Shown here: positions 7,704 to 14,789 of the stretch, piece by piece | Layout of the letters: every line of letters starts with the position of its first letter | How positions within the stretch are numbered: the first letter of the stretch is position 1 | DNA from: Sphingomonas sp. | GTDB taxonomy: Bacteria > Pseudomonadota > Alphaproteobacteria > Sphingomonadales > Sphingomonadaceae | DNA length: 33,218 bases | Assembly: GCA_019744885.1 (NCBI GenBank) | Contig: JAIETY010000119.1 | Coordinates: 1-33,218, forward strand | Direction: 5' to 3' | Program-made: the position numbers and the translations under genes | Notes under the pieces: model-generated | The model's input: only the letters and a program-made list of their open reading frames with translations | The model's database searches: none | Told to the model about the DNA's origin: nothing

Positions 7704-8138
7704 ATGCTGAAGGAATTTAGGGATTTCATTGCGCGGGGCAATGTCCTCGATCTCGCGGTGGCGGTGATCATCGGGGCGGCCTTCGGCAAGATCATCACCT
7801 CGCTGACTGACGACATCATCATGCCGGTGATCGGCAAGATCTTTGGCGGGCTCGACTTTTCGAGCTATTTCATCATTTTGGGCGAAGTGCCCGAGAAGCT
7901 CCGCGGCTCCACCGACTATGCCGCGCTGAAGGCCGCAGGCGTGCCGCTGCTCGGCTGGGGCGCATTCGTCACGGCGGCGGTGAATTTCGCGATCGTCGCC
8001 TTCATCATTTTCCTGATCGTGCGCTCGGTGAACCGGATGACCGCCAAGCCGGTCGAAGCCGCGCCTGAACCTGCGGCTGAGCCAGCCGATGTCGTGCTGC
8101 TGCGTGAAATCAGGGATGCGCTGGTGAAGCGGGACTAG
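7704..8138 (+). CDS. mscL: Large-conductance mechanosensitive channel MscL
   Basis: A 144-residue pore-forming protein that opens under membrane tension during hypo-osmotic shock. The N-terminal helix and TM1 read FRDFIARGNVLDLAVAVIIGAAFGKIITSL, a near-canonical MscL start, followed by DDIIMPVIG. The periplasmic loop includes a segment around ALKAAGVPLLGWGAFVTAAVNF leading into TM2 (FAIVAFIIFLIV), and the C-terminal helix is RDALVKRD-like with an Ala/Pro/Glu-rich linker. Length matches the family. The ATG at 7704 is preferred over the upstream in-frame ATG at 7635 because the conserved N-terminal amphipathic helix begins here. It is divergent from lemA. Confidence 0.96.
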   Translation: MLKEFRDFIARGNVLDLAVAVIIGAAFGKIITSLTDDIIMPVIGKIFGGLDFSSYFIILGEVPEKLRGSTDYAALKAAGVPLLGWGAFVTAAVNFAIVAFIIFLIVRSVNRMTAKPVEAAPEPAAEPADVVLLREIRDALVKRD

Positions 8139-8161
8139 CGCGCAGCCATTGCCCACACCCA

Positions 8162-8232
8162 CCGTTTGTGTCGAGCGAAGTCGAGACACGGGCGCCAGAG
8201 ACCGGCCCCTCGACTTCGCTCGGGACCAACGG
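8162..8232. repeat. REP-like inverted repeat, CGAGCGAAGTCGAG family
   Basis: Left arm begins CCGTTTGTGTCGAGCGAAGT (8162-8181) and continues to 8189; right arm 8206-8232 is a diverged inverted copy ending ACCAACGG. It lies between the 3' ends of mscL and the Rrf2 gene, where it could fold into a long hairpin and help end both transcripts. Confidence 0.75.
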
Positions 8233-8258
8233 TGGTTAGCAGATAGGGAAACGCAGCC

Positions 8259-8690
8259 TCAGGCCGCGACCAAATCCTCGGCGATCGCGTCCGCAAGGCT
8301 CGTCCCGTCGAGAATCCGCGCGGTCTCGTCGCGCACCCGTGCCATCGCCTGGCGGATCGCGCAGGCGGCTTCGTCCTTGCAATCAGCGCAGCGGCGGTAG
8401 GCGGTGCGGCTGACGCACGGCACCAGCGCGAGCGGCCCTTCGATCACGCGAATAATCTCACCCAGCGAAATCAGGTGATTGGGGCGCGACAGCACATAGC
8501 CGCCCATCTTGCCGCGGTGGCTATGCAGCAGCCCGGCTTCGCGCAGATCAGCAAGGATCAGTTCGAGGAATTTGCGCGGCACGTTCGCGGCCTCGGCAAT
8601 CCGGTTCATGGGGATCGGCGGACCCCCTGCGGGGGCTTCGGCGAGGAAAAGCATCGCGCGGAGCGCGTATCGGGAACGCTGCGTCAACAT
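8259..8690 (-). CDS. Rrf2-family transcriptional regulator with four clustered cysteines
   Basis: A 143-residue winged-helix regulator. MLTQRSRYALRAMLFLA is the standard Rrf2 opening, followed by IAEAANVPRKFLELILADLREAGLLHSHRGKMGGYVLSRP, the recognition helix and wing. The effector segment has cysteines in the pattern C-x8-C-x2-C-x5-C (about residues 92-111), suggesting an Fe-S cluster or redox-active thiols as in IscR, NsrR and RirA. The spacing does not match canonical IscR (C-x5-C-x7-C), so I do not assign it to one of these. It is divergent from the ssrA gene, with about 45 bases between its ATG and the proposed ssrA -35 box. Its targets are not visible. Confidence 0.9.
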   Translation of the reverse strand: MLTQRSRYALRAMLFLAEAPAGGPPIPMNRIAEAANVPRKFLELILADLREAGLLHSHRGKMGGYVLSRPNHLISLGEIIRVIEGPLALVPCVSRTAYRRCADCKDEAACAIRQAMARVRDETARILDGTSLADAIAEDLVAA

Positions 8691-8735
8691 GATGGCGGCT
8701 CTATGAACCGACTTTGCGGCGAGTGGAAGGCAGTC

Positions 8736-8763
8736 TTTTCATTAATTGCGCAGTGCCTATATG
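8736..8763 (+). promoter_or_regulatory. Candidate promoter of the tmRNA gene
   Basis: TTTTCA (8736-8741) and TATATG (8758-8763) are 16 bases apart, with a predicted start a few bases later, just before the first hairpin of the tmRNA. The -35 is weak; the AT-rich -10 stands out from its surroundings. Confidence 0.4.
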
Positions 8764-8770
8764 TGCTTTT

Positions 8771-9110
8771 GTCGGGTTCGCCCGACTATGGCGATAAACG
8801 ATGGCGTGGACTAGGCGCAGCGGACCCGGGGGCAGTACCCGGCGGCTCCACCAAAACCCCTTGCGCAGGCAAGGGGCTCTGACGGGGCCGAACCAGGATC
8901 GACGTGTGTTGAATGGCGCTGTCTTTTGCTCGGAATGGGACCACCGTGACGGCCCATAACCAAGTGCCAACGATAACGAGGCGCTCGCAATTGCGGCCTA
9001 ACCCAAGACTTAACGGTCTAGGTTAGTACGACGAAAGCGCGGTTGGGCTGCACCGGGCAACAGAAGCAGCTACGGCGGTACGGGGAGCACCGAGCAACAG
9101 AAGCTCCCCA
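8771..9110 (+). ncRNA. ssrA: Transfer-messenger RNA, circularly permuted two-piece form
   Basis: The acceptor half comes first. It has a hairpin GTCGGG-TTCG-CCCGAC (8771-8786), a T stem CCGGG/CCCGG with a seven-base loop (8826-8842), and the 3' acceptor strand CGGCTCC-A-CCA ending at 8853. A 30-base intervening segment (8854-8883) with its own CCCCTTG/CAAGGGG hairpin follows. The coding half then starts GGGGCCG (8884-8890), which pairs with CGGCTCC and leaves the G3-U pair required by alanyl-tRNA synthetase. The tag frame GCC...TAA at 8966-9001 encodes ANDNEALAIAA. A stem CTAACC/GGTTAG brackets the stop, and a GGGGAGC/GCTCCCC hairpin ends near 9110. Outer ends are estimates. tmRNA rescues stalled ribosomes and tags the truncated protein for proteolysis. 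Confidence 0.93.
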
Positions 9111-9122
9111 CTTGGCCCCAGA

Positions 9123-9151
9123 TTGACCAATCCCAATGTTGGCGATATTTT
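9123..9151 (+). promoter_or_regulatory. Candidate sigma70-type promoter for the secreted-protein pair
   Basis: TTGACC (9123-9128) and TATTTT (9146-9151) are spaced by exactly 17 bases, about 45 bases before the ATG at 9198. Visual match only. Confidence 0.45.
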
Positions 9152-9197
9152 GCCCACATTACAGCGATAGCGTCGAAATCGTGCGGGGGGAGGGGTG

Positions 9198-9749
9198 ATG
9201 ACGAAGATAGGGGTATGGGCACTGCCGCTGGCAGCTGCGCTTGCATTGCCCGCAGCGGCGATCGCGCAGGAGCAGGCCGCGCCGGAAGGACCCGACATCA
9301 CGATCACCGATCCTGAAAAGATTCCCCTGCCGACGCTGAGTTTCACCGAAACCCCGGCAGACGTCGGCGATTATGACAAATATTTCTATTTCGCACGCGC
9401 CAACACCGATTTCGCGACCGCCTTTGCGGATATCAAGGACTGCGACGATCTCGCGCGCAATCCGAGCGGGAAATGGAAATCTGCGGGCGCTGGCGGTATC
9501 CTGGGCGCCTTGTTGGACAGCGCGATGAACGAGGGGCCTGCGGCGCGGGCGACGCGTCGGGTCAGCATGCGGCGCTGCATGTTCTACAAGGGTTACAGCC
9601 GCTTCGGCTTACCGCGCGCGCTGTGGGTGCGGTTCAACTTTGAAGAAGCGATGGTCAAGAAGGGCGAGCAAGAGCGCGACGCTTACATGCGCCTTCAGGC
9701 GCGCGCTGCCGCCGCCGGGATTCCCGCTACCAAGGAGCTCGAACCATGA
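9198..9749 (+). CDS. Secreted protein of unknown function, first of a coupled pair
   Basis: 183 residues with a clear Sec signal peptide (MTKIGVWALPLAAALALPAAAIAQEQ, cleavage after AIA or AQ). The mature part has an acidic start, the stretch DYDKYFYFARANTDFATAFADIKDCDDLAR, a small Gly-rich segment AGAGGILGALLDSAM, and RRVSMRRCMFYKGYSRFGLPR. Two cysteines (in KDCDD and RRCMF) could form a disulfide. The ATG at 9198 is chosen because GGAGG sits just upstream; a GTG lies immediately before it. I recognise no family. Its stop overlaps the start of the next gene by four bases (ATGA), and both products are secreted, so they probably work together in the periplasm. Confidence 0.8.
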   Translation: MTKIGVWALPLAAALALPAAAIAQEQAAPEGPDITITDPEKIPLPTLSFTETPADVGDYDKYFYFARANTDFATAFADIKDCDDLARNPSGKWKSAGAGGILGALLDSAMNEGPAARATRRVSMRRCMFYKGYSRFGLPRALWVRFNFEEAMVKKGEQERDAYMRLQARAAAAGIPATKELEP

Positions 9750-10561
9750 TCCGCTCATTTTGCGCATTCTTCGCGATCCTGCTCCTCGCCGCACCCACGG
9801 CGGCGCAGGAAAAGCCGGAGCCTGAGGTGCGGAGCTTCAACAAAAAGGCCGTGGTCAACGTCGATCCCAAATCGGGCTATATCTATTTTGACAACTATTT
9901 CGCGGGTCGGGTGGTGCTCGTGCGCCTTCCCGACGACGCAGCGCGCGCGGAGCGTGACGCGAAACGCGTCGAAGCACGCGCCAAGTTTTCGGACGGCAAA
10001 CTCGTGGCTGCGCTTCGCCGGATCGATTATGAAAGTCGCCAGAAGCGCACGGTGGTGGTCGACGTGCGCAGCTTCGTACCCGACGCGCGAGACGAAGAAG
10101 GCAGAAAATGGTTCGGCATATTAACGAAGTTGCCGGCCGGTCGTTATGTCATCGTCGGTTACGACGAATTCGAGTATTTTTGGCCTTCGCTGTGCTTGTG
10201 TCTTGGCACCGTGATGTTCGACGCAGTGCCCGGCAAGATCGTTGATCTCGGGCAAATGCGCAGCTATCGGATCGAGCGGGAAGGGCTCGGCAAGAAGAGT
10301 GCGAGTTCGATCGCGGGGCTGACGCCGGGGCGCGGCGGGCTGACCAGCTTCTACATCGCGCCAAGGGCCAAGCCACCGGTGTTGCCCCGCATCGGCGACA
10401 CGGCGGTGGTTCCGGCGCAATACTATGCCGTCGGTCGACTCTCCAATGCCACGAGCAGCGAGATCGACCGCGTCACCGCCATCGAAGGCGTCATCCGCTA
10501 TGAGCCGGGCAAGGTGATCGACGCGCGGACAAACCAGGCTGCGGAACCGCTCGACCTGTAA
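9746..10561 (+). CDS. Secreted protein of unknown function, second of a coupled pair
   Basis: 271 residues with a signal peptide (MIRSFCAFFAILLLAAPTAAQ). The mature protein looks mainly beta: VNVDPKSGYIYFDNYFAGRVVLVRLPDD near the start, an ordered block KRTVVVDVRSFVPD, then GRYVIVGYDEFEYFWPSLCLCLGTVMFDAVPGKIVDLG. The CLCLGTV block followed by a Val/Asp-rich strand recalls small beta-sandwich domains that report on dietary-like pegged repeats, but I cannot name a family. It overlaps the previous gene by four bases with a good Shine-Dalgarno (AAGGAG) seven bases before the ATG, inside the upstream gene. No enzymatic motif is visible. Confidence 0.8.
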   Translation: MIRSFCAFFAILLLAAPTAAQEKPEPEVRSFNKKAVVNVDPKSGYIYFDNYFAGRVVLVRLPDDAARAERDAKRVEARAKFSDGKLVAALRRIDYESRQKRTVVVDVRSFVPDARDEEGRKWFGILTKLPAGRYVIVGYDEFEYFWPSLCLCLGTVMFDAVPGKIVDLGQMRSYRIEREGLGKKSASSIAGLTPGRGGLTSFYIAPRAKPPVLPRIGDTAVVPAQYYAVGRLSNATSSEIDRVTAIEGVIRYEPGKVIDARTNQAAEPLDL

Positions 10562-10569
10562 TCAAGCCC

Positions 10570-10608
10570 GCGCCCCGAACTGTCGCTGACTCCCGCGACC
10601 CGGGGCGC
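10570..10608 (+). terminator. GC-rich hairpin after the secreted-protein pair
   Basis: GCGCCCCG (10570-10577) pairs with CGGGGCGC (10601-10608), with a nested GTCGC/GCGAC stem (10582-10586, 10595-10599). It begins nine bases after the stop codon. No T-run follows, so it is at best a weak or Rho-assisted terminator. Confidence 0.4.
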
Positions 10609-10740
10609 GCGCCCGCGCCGTGCGACCGTCAAAAACTTGACGCTGCGGCGCAAAGGGCGCAAGGGCCGCGCCTTGATCAGTCGGCGTAGCTATGCCCGAA
10701 CGATGCGCCGCCACTTTGCGGCCCTCCAACCTGGAAGACG

Positions 10741-12456
10741 ATGACCCTTTCCGAACTCCCCCCGCTTTTGTCGGATGCGCTCGCCGCGCGTGGCTATGAA
10801 GCCCTGACGCCCGTCCAGACCGCTGTCGCAGCGGCCGATGCCGTCGGTCGCGATCTGCTTGTCTCGGCCCAGACCGGGTCGGGCAAGACTGTCGCCTTTG
10901 GTCTGGCGATCGGCAATCAGCTGCTCGGCGAGCATGGCCTGACGCATGGCATCGCCCCGCAAGCGCTGGTGATCGCGCCGACGCGCGAACTCGCGCTTCA
11001 GGTCAGCCGTGAGCTGATGTGGCTTTATGCCAAGGCGGGCGCGCGGATCGCGACCTGCGTCGGCGGCATGGACGCCTCGAAGGAGCGGCGCTCGCTCAGC
11101 CACGGCGCGCATATTGTCGTCGGCACGCCGGGGCGGCTGCGCGATCACCTCGAGCGCGGCGCGCTCGACCTGTCGGCGCTGAAGGTCGCGGTGCTCGACG
11201 AAGCCGATGAAATGCTCGACATGGGCTTTCGCGAAGACCTTGAGGAAATCCTCGACGCGACGCCGAACGAGCGCCGCACCCTCCTGTTCTCGGCGACGAT
11301 CCCCAAGCCGATCGTCGCGCTCGCCAAACGCTATCAGCGCGACGCGCTCCGCATCTCGACCGTCGGCGAGGATCGCGGGCATGGCGACATCGCTTATCAA
11401 TGCGTGACGATCGCGCCGTCCGACACCGAAAATGTCGTCGTCAACATGCTGCGCCTGCACGAGGCCGAGACCGCGATCCTGTTCTGCGCGACCCGCGACA
11501 ACGTCCGGCATTTGCATGCCAGCCTGATCGATCGCGGCTTTTCGGCGGTCGCCTTGTCGGGCGAGCATAGCCAGAATGAGCGTAACGCCGCGCTGCAGGC
11601 GCTGCGCGACGGTCGTGCGCGCGTCTGCGTCGCGACCGATGTTGCCGCGCGCGGGATCGATCTGCCCAATCTGACGCTCGTCGTCCATGTCGAGCTGCCG
11701 CGCGATGCCGAAGCGCTTCAGCACCGTTCGGGCCGCACCGGGCGGGCAGGGCGCAAGGGCACTGCCGTGCTGATCGTCCCTTATCAGCGCCGTCGCATGG
11801 TCGAACGGATGCTCGCGGGCGCGAAAATCGCCGCCGAATGGACCGATCCGCCGACCGCCGACGACATTCGCGCGAAGGACCGCGAGCGGCTGCTCGCGAC
11901 GTTGCTCGCGCCGGTCGAGATCGATGATGACGACCGCGCGCTCGGCGCCAAGCTGCTCGAAACCAAGAGCGCCGAAGACATTGCCGCGCTGCTCGTGCGC
12001 GCGCACCGCGCGGCGATGCCGCAGCCCGAGGAGCTGATCGAACGTGGCGCGACGCCACCGGCGGGCAAGGCCGGCCCCGGCGGCACCGCCAATCACCGCG
12101 CCGGTTTCGACGACGTGCTGTGGTTCAAGCTCGACATCGGGCGGCGCCAGAATGCCGATCCGCGCTGGATTCTGCCGCTGCTGTGCCGTCGCGGGCACAT
12201 CACCAAGCAGGAAATCGGCGCGATCCGGATCGGGCCGAACGAGACCTTCTTCCAGATTCCACGCAGCGTTGCGGGCAAGTTTCAGGACGCGCTCAAGCGC
12301 ACCGTGTCCGAAGATGGCGGCGAGATCGTCCCCGCGCCGCAGGGTCCAAGCGACACCGGCCCGCGCCGTGGTGCCCAACCGCCCGCGCATCGCGGCGCGG
12401 TGCGTCCGACCCGTCCAACCCGCGCACCGCATCGCGGGGCACCAAAGGGGCGGTAA
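10741..12456 (+). CDS. DEAD-box ATP-dependent RNA helicase with DbpA/CsdA-like RNA-binding domain
   Basis: A 571-residue RNA helicase. The Q motif (YEALTPVQ), motif I AQTGSGKT, Ia PTRELA, TPGR, motif II DEAD, motif III SAT, then ARGID and HRSGRTGRAG occur in canonical order over residues 1-345. After a linker, residues about 455-525 (DVLWFKLDIGRRQNADPRWI to FQIPRSVAGKF) resemble the DbpA/CsdA RNA-recognition domain, which targets structured RNA such as 23S rRNA. The tail is basic and Pro/Arg-rich (PTRPTRAPHRGAPKGR), another RNA-contact feature. Expected roles are ribosome assembly or cold-induced RNA unwinding. The gene is preceded by GGAAG and stands alone between a hairpin and a REP-like repeat. 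Confidence 0.95.
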   Translation: MTLSELPPLLSDALAARGYEALTPVQTAVAAADAVGRDLLVSAQTGSGKTVAFGLAIGNQLLGEHGLTHGIAPQALVIAPTRELALQVSRELMWLYAKAGARIATCVGGMDASKERRSLSHGAHIVVGTPGRLRDHLERGALDLSALKVAVLDEADEMLDMGFREDLEEILDATPNERRTLLFSATIPKPIVALAKRYQRDALRISTVGEDRGHGDIAYQCVTIAPSDTENVVVNMLRLHEAETAILFCATRDNVRHLHASLIDRGFSAVALSGEHSQNERNAALQALRDGRARVCVATDVAARGIDLPNLTLVVHVELPRDAEALQHRSGRTGRAGRKGTAVLIVPYQRRRMVERMLAGAKIAAEWTDPPTADDIRAKDRERLLATLLAPVEIDDDDRALGAKLLETKSAEDIAALLVRAHRAAMPQPEELIERGATPPAGKAGPGGTANHRAGFDDVLWFKLDIGRRQNADPRWILPLLCRRGHITKQEIGAIRIGPNETFFQIPRSVAGKFQDALKRTVSEDGGEIVPAPQGPSDTGPRRGAQPPAHRGAVRPTRPTRAPHRGAPKGR

Positions 12457-12499
12457 CGTCCGCCGCGCACCTTCTGGGGTTGTATCGCGCTTTGTCGAC

Positions 12500-12576
12500 C
12501 CGTTCGTTTCGAGCGAAGTCGAGAAACAGGCCACAAGCGGTGCGCACGGTGTCTCGACTTCGCTCGACACGAACGG
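12500..12576. repeat. REP-like inverted repeat, CGAGCGAAGTCGAG family
   Basis: The 28-base left arm (12500-12527) and right arm (12549-12576) are inverted copies with only two mismatches; each starts or ends with CCGTTCG. The loop is 21 bases. It lies 44 bases after the helicase stop, in the convergent gap with the DUF1223 gene, and belongs to the same family as 8162-8232. Confidence 0.85.
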
Positions 12577-12623
12577 TTGAGATTCTGTGGGATTGAACAG
12601 GGGGCGTGGAGTCCACCGCAGGT

Positions 12624-12657
12624 CCTGCGCGCCCGAAGGGGGAGACGGGCGCGCAGG
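12624..12657. terminator. Perfect 12-bp hairpin between convergent genes
   Basis: CCTGCGCGCCCG (12624-12635) and CGGGCGCGCAGG (12646-12657) pair perfectly around a 10-base loop, 15 bases beyond the stop of the minus-strand DUF1223 gene. There is no long T-run on either strand. Its position and strength suggest a transcription stop serving the DUF1223 gene. Confidence 0.5.
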
Positions 12658-12671
12658 TAGGCGGGAGGGGG

Positions 12672-13406
12672 TTAGATCTTCGCTGCCGACAGGATCGGGC
12701 CGCCCTTGCCGTTCTGGACAAGGATCGCGGTCTTCAGCCCGGCAGGCGCAGCGGGGAGCGCGAAGCTCGCGGCCTTGCCCGACCAGCTGCCGACATTGAC
12801 GAGCTGCTTGACGACATTGCGGTGCGGAAGGGTGACGCCGCCATTCTCACCCGCCTGGATCGCGACGTTGATCGTGCGCGGATCATAGCGGACGACCCAG
12901 ACAGTCGCATTGGCCGCCTTGCCGTCGCCGATCGTGACCTTGCCGTTCGCGGCAGCAATCGCCGGGCCGGTCTTGACGACATTGCGCGCAATCGCCGCAT
13001 TGAGTTCGCCTTCGCGGCTGCCGAGCACGGCGTCACGCCCGTTGACGATCACCTGCGGCGTCGCAACTTGGCTGCGGCCGGCGGTGTGGGCATAGTCCCA
13101 CTGGCGCGCGGTATAGGCGGGGGTCGCAAAGCTGTCCTTCCAGCCGAGGCTATCCCAATAGGTGACCGCGAAGGTCAGCGGGATCACGTCGCCACGATCG
13201 GCGAGGCGGTTGATCACCTTGATCGCGGGCGGGCAGCTCGAGCAGCCCTGGCTCTGGTAGAGTTCGACGACGACGGGATGCGCCGGGTCGCCAGCGAGCG
13301 TGGTCGGCGTGGCGCCAGCGCCTTCGCCCGACGGCGCCGGCGAAGCGGTCGCGCCCGAGCAGGCAGCAAGGAAAAGGGCAGTCGAAACAGCAAGAAGCGT
13401 ACGCAT
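12672..13406 (-). CDS. DUF1223 lipoprotein with thioredoxin-like CSSC motif
   Basis: A 244-residue DUF1223 protein. The N-terminus MRTLLAVSTALFLAACSG carries a lipobox with Cys16, followed by a Ser/Ala/Gly-rich linker. The domain starts VVVELYQSQGCSSCPPAIKVINRLA, placing a CxxC pair where thioredoxin-fold proteins have theirs, and continues with TFAVTYWDSLGWKDSFATPAYTARQWDYA and TPQVIVNGRDAVLGS, the family signatures. The ATG at 13406 has GGAG eight bases upstream; two closer upstream starts are too near that site. A sequence matching a SigF promoter lies 55-80 bases upstream, linking it to the adjacent nrsF-sigF genes. A redox role in the envelope is likely, though its substrate is unknown. 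Confidence 0.9.
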   Translation of the reverse strand: MRTLLAVSTALFLAACSGATASPAPSGEGAGATPTTLAGDPAHPVVVELYQSQGCSSCPPAIKVINRLADRGDVIPLTFAVTYWDSLGWKDSFATPAYTARQWDYAHTAGRSQVATPQVIVNGRDAVLGSREGELNAAIARNVVKTGPAIAAANGKVTIGDGKAANATVWVVRYDPRTINVAIQAGENGGVTLPHRNVVKQLVNVGSWSGKAASFALPAAPAGLKTAILVQNGKGGPILSAAKI

Positions 13407-13460
13407 GGTCATCACTCCGTAAATGTTCAGGTGGCCACCGGGCGACCCTATGCCCTGCTA

Positions 13461-13486
13461 TTCGTGAGGGTGCCCCCGCTGGTTAC
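13461..13486 (-). promoter_or_regulatory. SigF-type promoter of the DUF1223 gene
   Basis: On the minus strand GTAACC (13486-13481) and CGAA (13464-13461) are separated by exactly 16 bases. This is the GTAACC-N16-CGAA pattern I recall for the Caulobacter SigF regulon. The DUF1223 ATG follows at 13406. Confidence 0.75.
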
Positions 13487-13492
13487 AACCAA

Positions 13493-14134
13493 TTACCAGC
13501 GCAGCAATTGCGGGCCGAACAGCGCACCGATCGCGGTCGGAATCGCGATGCCGAGCGTGTACCACGTCACCACAAAGCTCGCCGAAACTTCAGGGCAATG
13601 CAGGCCATAAAGCGCCGCGCCGAACGCGCCCGCCGCCAGCCCTGCTGCCGCCCCCGCCGCGCGCAAATTGGTCGGCGCGAGCTGGCGGAACGACCAGAGC
13701 AGCCCCGCGAAGATCGGCAGCGACAACACGCCGACGCGCATCGAACATTGCCGCCAGCTGCTGCCGAGCCACATCGGCACCCAGTGCTCGCTCGGCGTCG
13801 CCGCGAGTTCCACTCCCGCCAGCGCCGCCAGCAGCGCCAGCGGCACCGCAGTTCGCCACAGCCCGCCGCTGCCCGCCGCATCGGGGCGCGCCACATGATG
13901 CACCGCGAGGATCGCGACGACGCCAAGCGCAACCGTATAGGCCGCCTTCATCAGGAAGCGCGCGTTCATCAGCGCGCCGGGCAGATCGGGCCGCAGCCCG
14001 AGGTTCGCGACGACAAGCGCCAGCGTCACTGCGCCGCCCGCGACCAGCCCGATCGCGAGCCGTTGTTCGACGGCGCTCTGAGGGACCGGCCGCGTCTGCG
14101 CGGACAGCGATTGGATCAAGTCTTCGGTACGCAT
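13493..14134 (-). CDS. nrsF: NrsF-like anti-sigma factor (DUF1109 membrane protein)
   Basis: A 213-residue polytopic membrane protein with about six hydrophobic segments, of the DUF1109/NrsF family that holds its partner ECF sigma factor at the membrane. Two periplasmic-side cysteines are conserved in the family; here they are Cys130 (SSWRQCSMRVG) and Cys180 (YGLHCPEVS), 50 residues apart, as remembered for Caulobacter NrsF, where they are needed for response to metal or oxidant stress. The cytoplasmic N-terminus MRTEDLIQSLSAQTRPVP fits the sigma-binding part. The ATG overlaps the sigma gene stop by one base (TAATG). It is the second gene of the sigF operon. Confidence 0.92.
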   Translation of the reverse strand: MRTEDLIQSLSAQTRPVPQSAVEQRLAIGLVAGGAVTLALVVANLGLRPDLPGALMNARFLMKAAYTVALGVVAILAVHHVARPDAAGSGGLWRTAVPLALLAALAGVELAATPSEHWVPMWLGSSWRQCSMRVGVLSLPIFAGLLWSFRQLAPTNLRAAGAAAGLAAGAFGAALYGLHCPEVSASFVVTWYTLGIAIPTAIGALFGPQLLRW

Positions 14135-14688
14135 TACTTACCCTTCAGTCGTGCAGCGAGCGCCTTCAGCCCGCGGTGGACGGAAACCTTCACATCGGCT
14201 TCGCTGATGCCATCGGCCTCGGCGGCTTCGGCGACGCTGAGGCCATCAATCTTGGTGCGACGGATCGCGCTGGCCTGTTTGGCCGAAATCTCGCTGAGCA
14301 GCCCGTCGACATCCATCTTTGCCGACGCTGCCTCCTGAAAGCCTTCGGCGACCAGGATTTCCTCCAGCCCTTCGAACGACACATGCTGGCGCTGCCGCCG
14401 GAAATGATCGATCATCTTGTAGCGCGCGACCGCATAGGCCCATGCGGTGAAGGGCCGGTCGCGGTCATAGCTTGCGCGCCGCGTGTGGATGGCAATCAGC
14501 GTTTCCTGCACCAGATCCTCGACATCATCACCCGCCCCGCGCAGCCGCCGCGCGAAGAAACCGCGCATCAGCGGCGCGAGCGCGGTCAGCAACCGGTTCT
14601 GGGCAGCGCCGTCGCCATCAAGGCCCCGCACCATCCAGCCCTTCAGCTGCTCTTCGCTCGCTCTGCCTTGCGCTCCTGATAGAGCCAT
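14134..14688 (-). CDS. sigF: ECF RNA polymerase sigma factor, SigF-like
   Basis: A 184-residue ECF sigma factor. Region 2 is LTALAPLMRGFFARRLRGAGDDVEDLVQETLIAIHTRR followed by FTAWAYAVARYKMIDHFRRQR, and region 4 is TKIDGLSVAEAAEADGISEADVKVSVHRGLKAL, with a linker of about 35 residues. It is followed by its membrane anti-sigma factor with one-base overlap. An exact GTAACC-N16-CGAA site lies upstream, but its -10 (CGAA) overlaps the ATG at 14688, so transcripts from it would start inside the annotated frame. The ATG at 14634 (residue 19), with AAGGG four bases upstream, is therefore a serious alternative start. Autoregulation is likely. The family controls envelope redox and heavy-metal responses. 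Confidence 0.92.
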   Translation of the reverse strand: MALSGAQGRASEEQLKGWMVRGLDGDGAAQNRLLTALAPLMRGFFARRLRGAGDDVEDLVQETLIAIHTRRASYDRDRPFTAWAYAVARYKMIDHFRRQRQHVSFEGLEEILVAEGFQEAASAKMDVDGLLSEISAKQASAIRRTKIDGLSVAEAAEADGISEADVKVSVHRGLKALAARLKGK

Positions 14689-14713
14689 TCGGTTGATCCA
14701 GTGACTTGGTTAC
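14688..14713 (-). promoter_or_regulatory. SigF-type promoter of the sigF-nrsF operon
   Basis: GTAACC (minus, 14713-14708) and CGAA (14691-14688) with exactly 16 bases between. The CGAA ends on the first base of the long sigF frame. Confidence 0.7.
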
Positions 14714-14755
14714 ACGTCGTGCGATCGGCGTGCTTAGCGCGACTGCGCGACGCTT

Positions 14756-14781
14756 GTAACCAATGCCGTGGTGCGCGCGAA
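14756..14781 (+). promoter_or_regulatory. Divergent SigF-type promoter facing the thiolase
   Basis: On the plus strand GTAACC (14756-14761) and CGAA (14778-14781) are exactly 16 bases apart. TTGGTTAC at 14706-14713 and GTAACCAA at 14756-14763 form an inverted pair, so the two divergent promoters share near-identical -35 surroundings. Transcription would begin near 14788 and read two hairpins before the thiolase gene. Confidence 0.55.
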
Positions 14782-14789
14782 CCCCGGAT

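Noticed and set aside
10690-12570. 626-codon minus-strand frame
   Set aside because: Lies opposite the DEAD-box helicase, which has all helicase motifs; long antisense frames are expected at this GC content.
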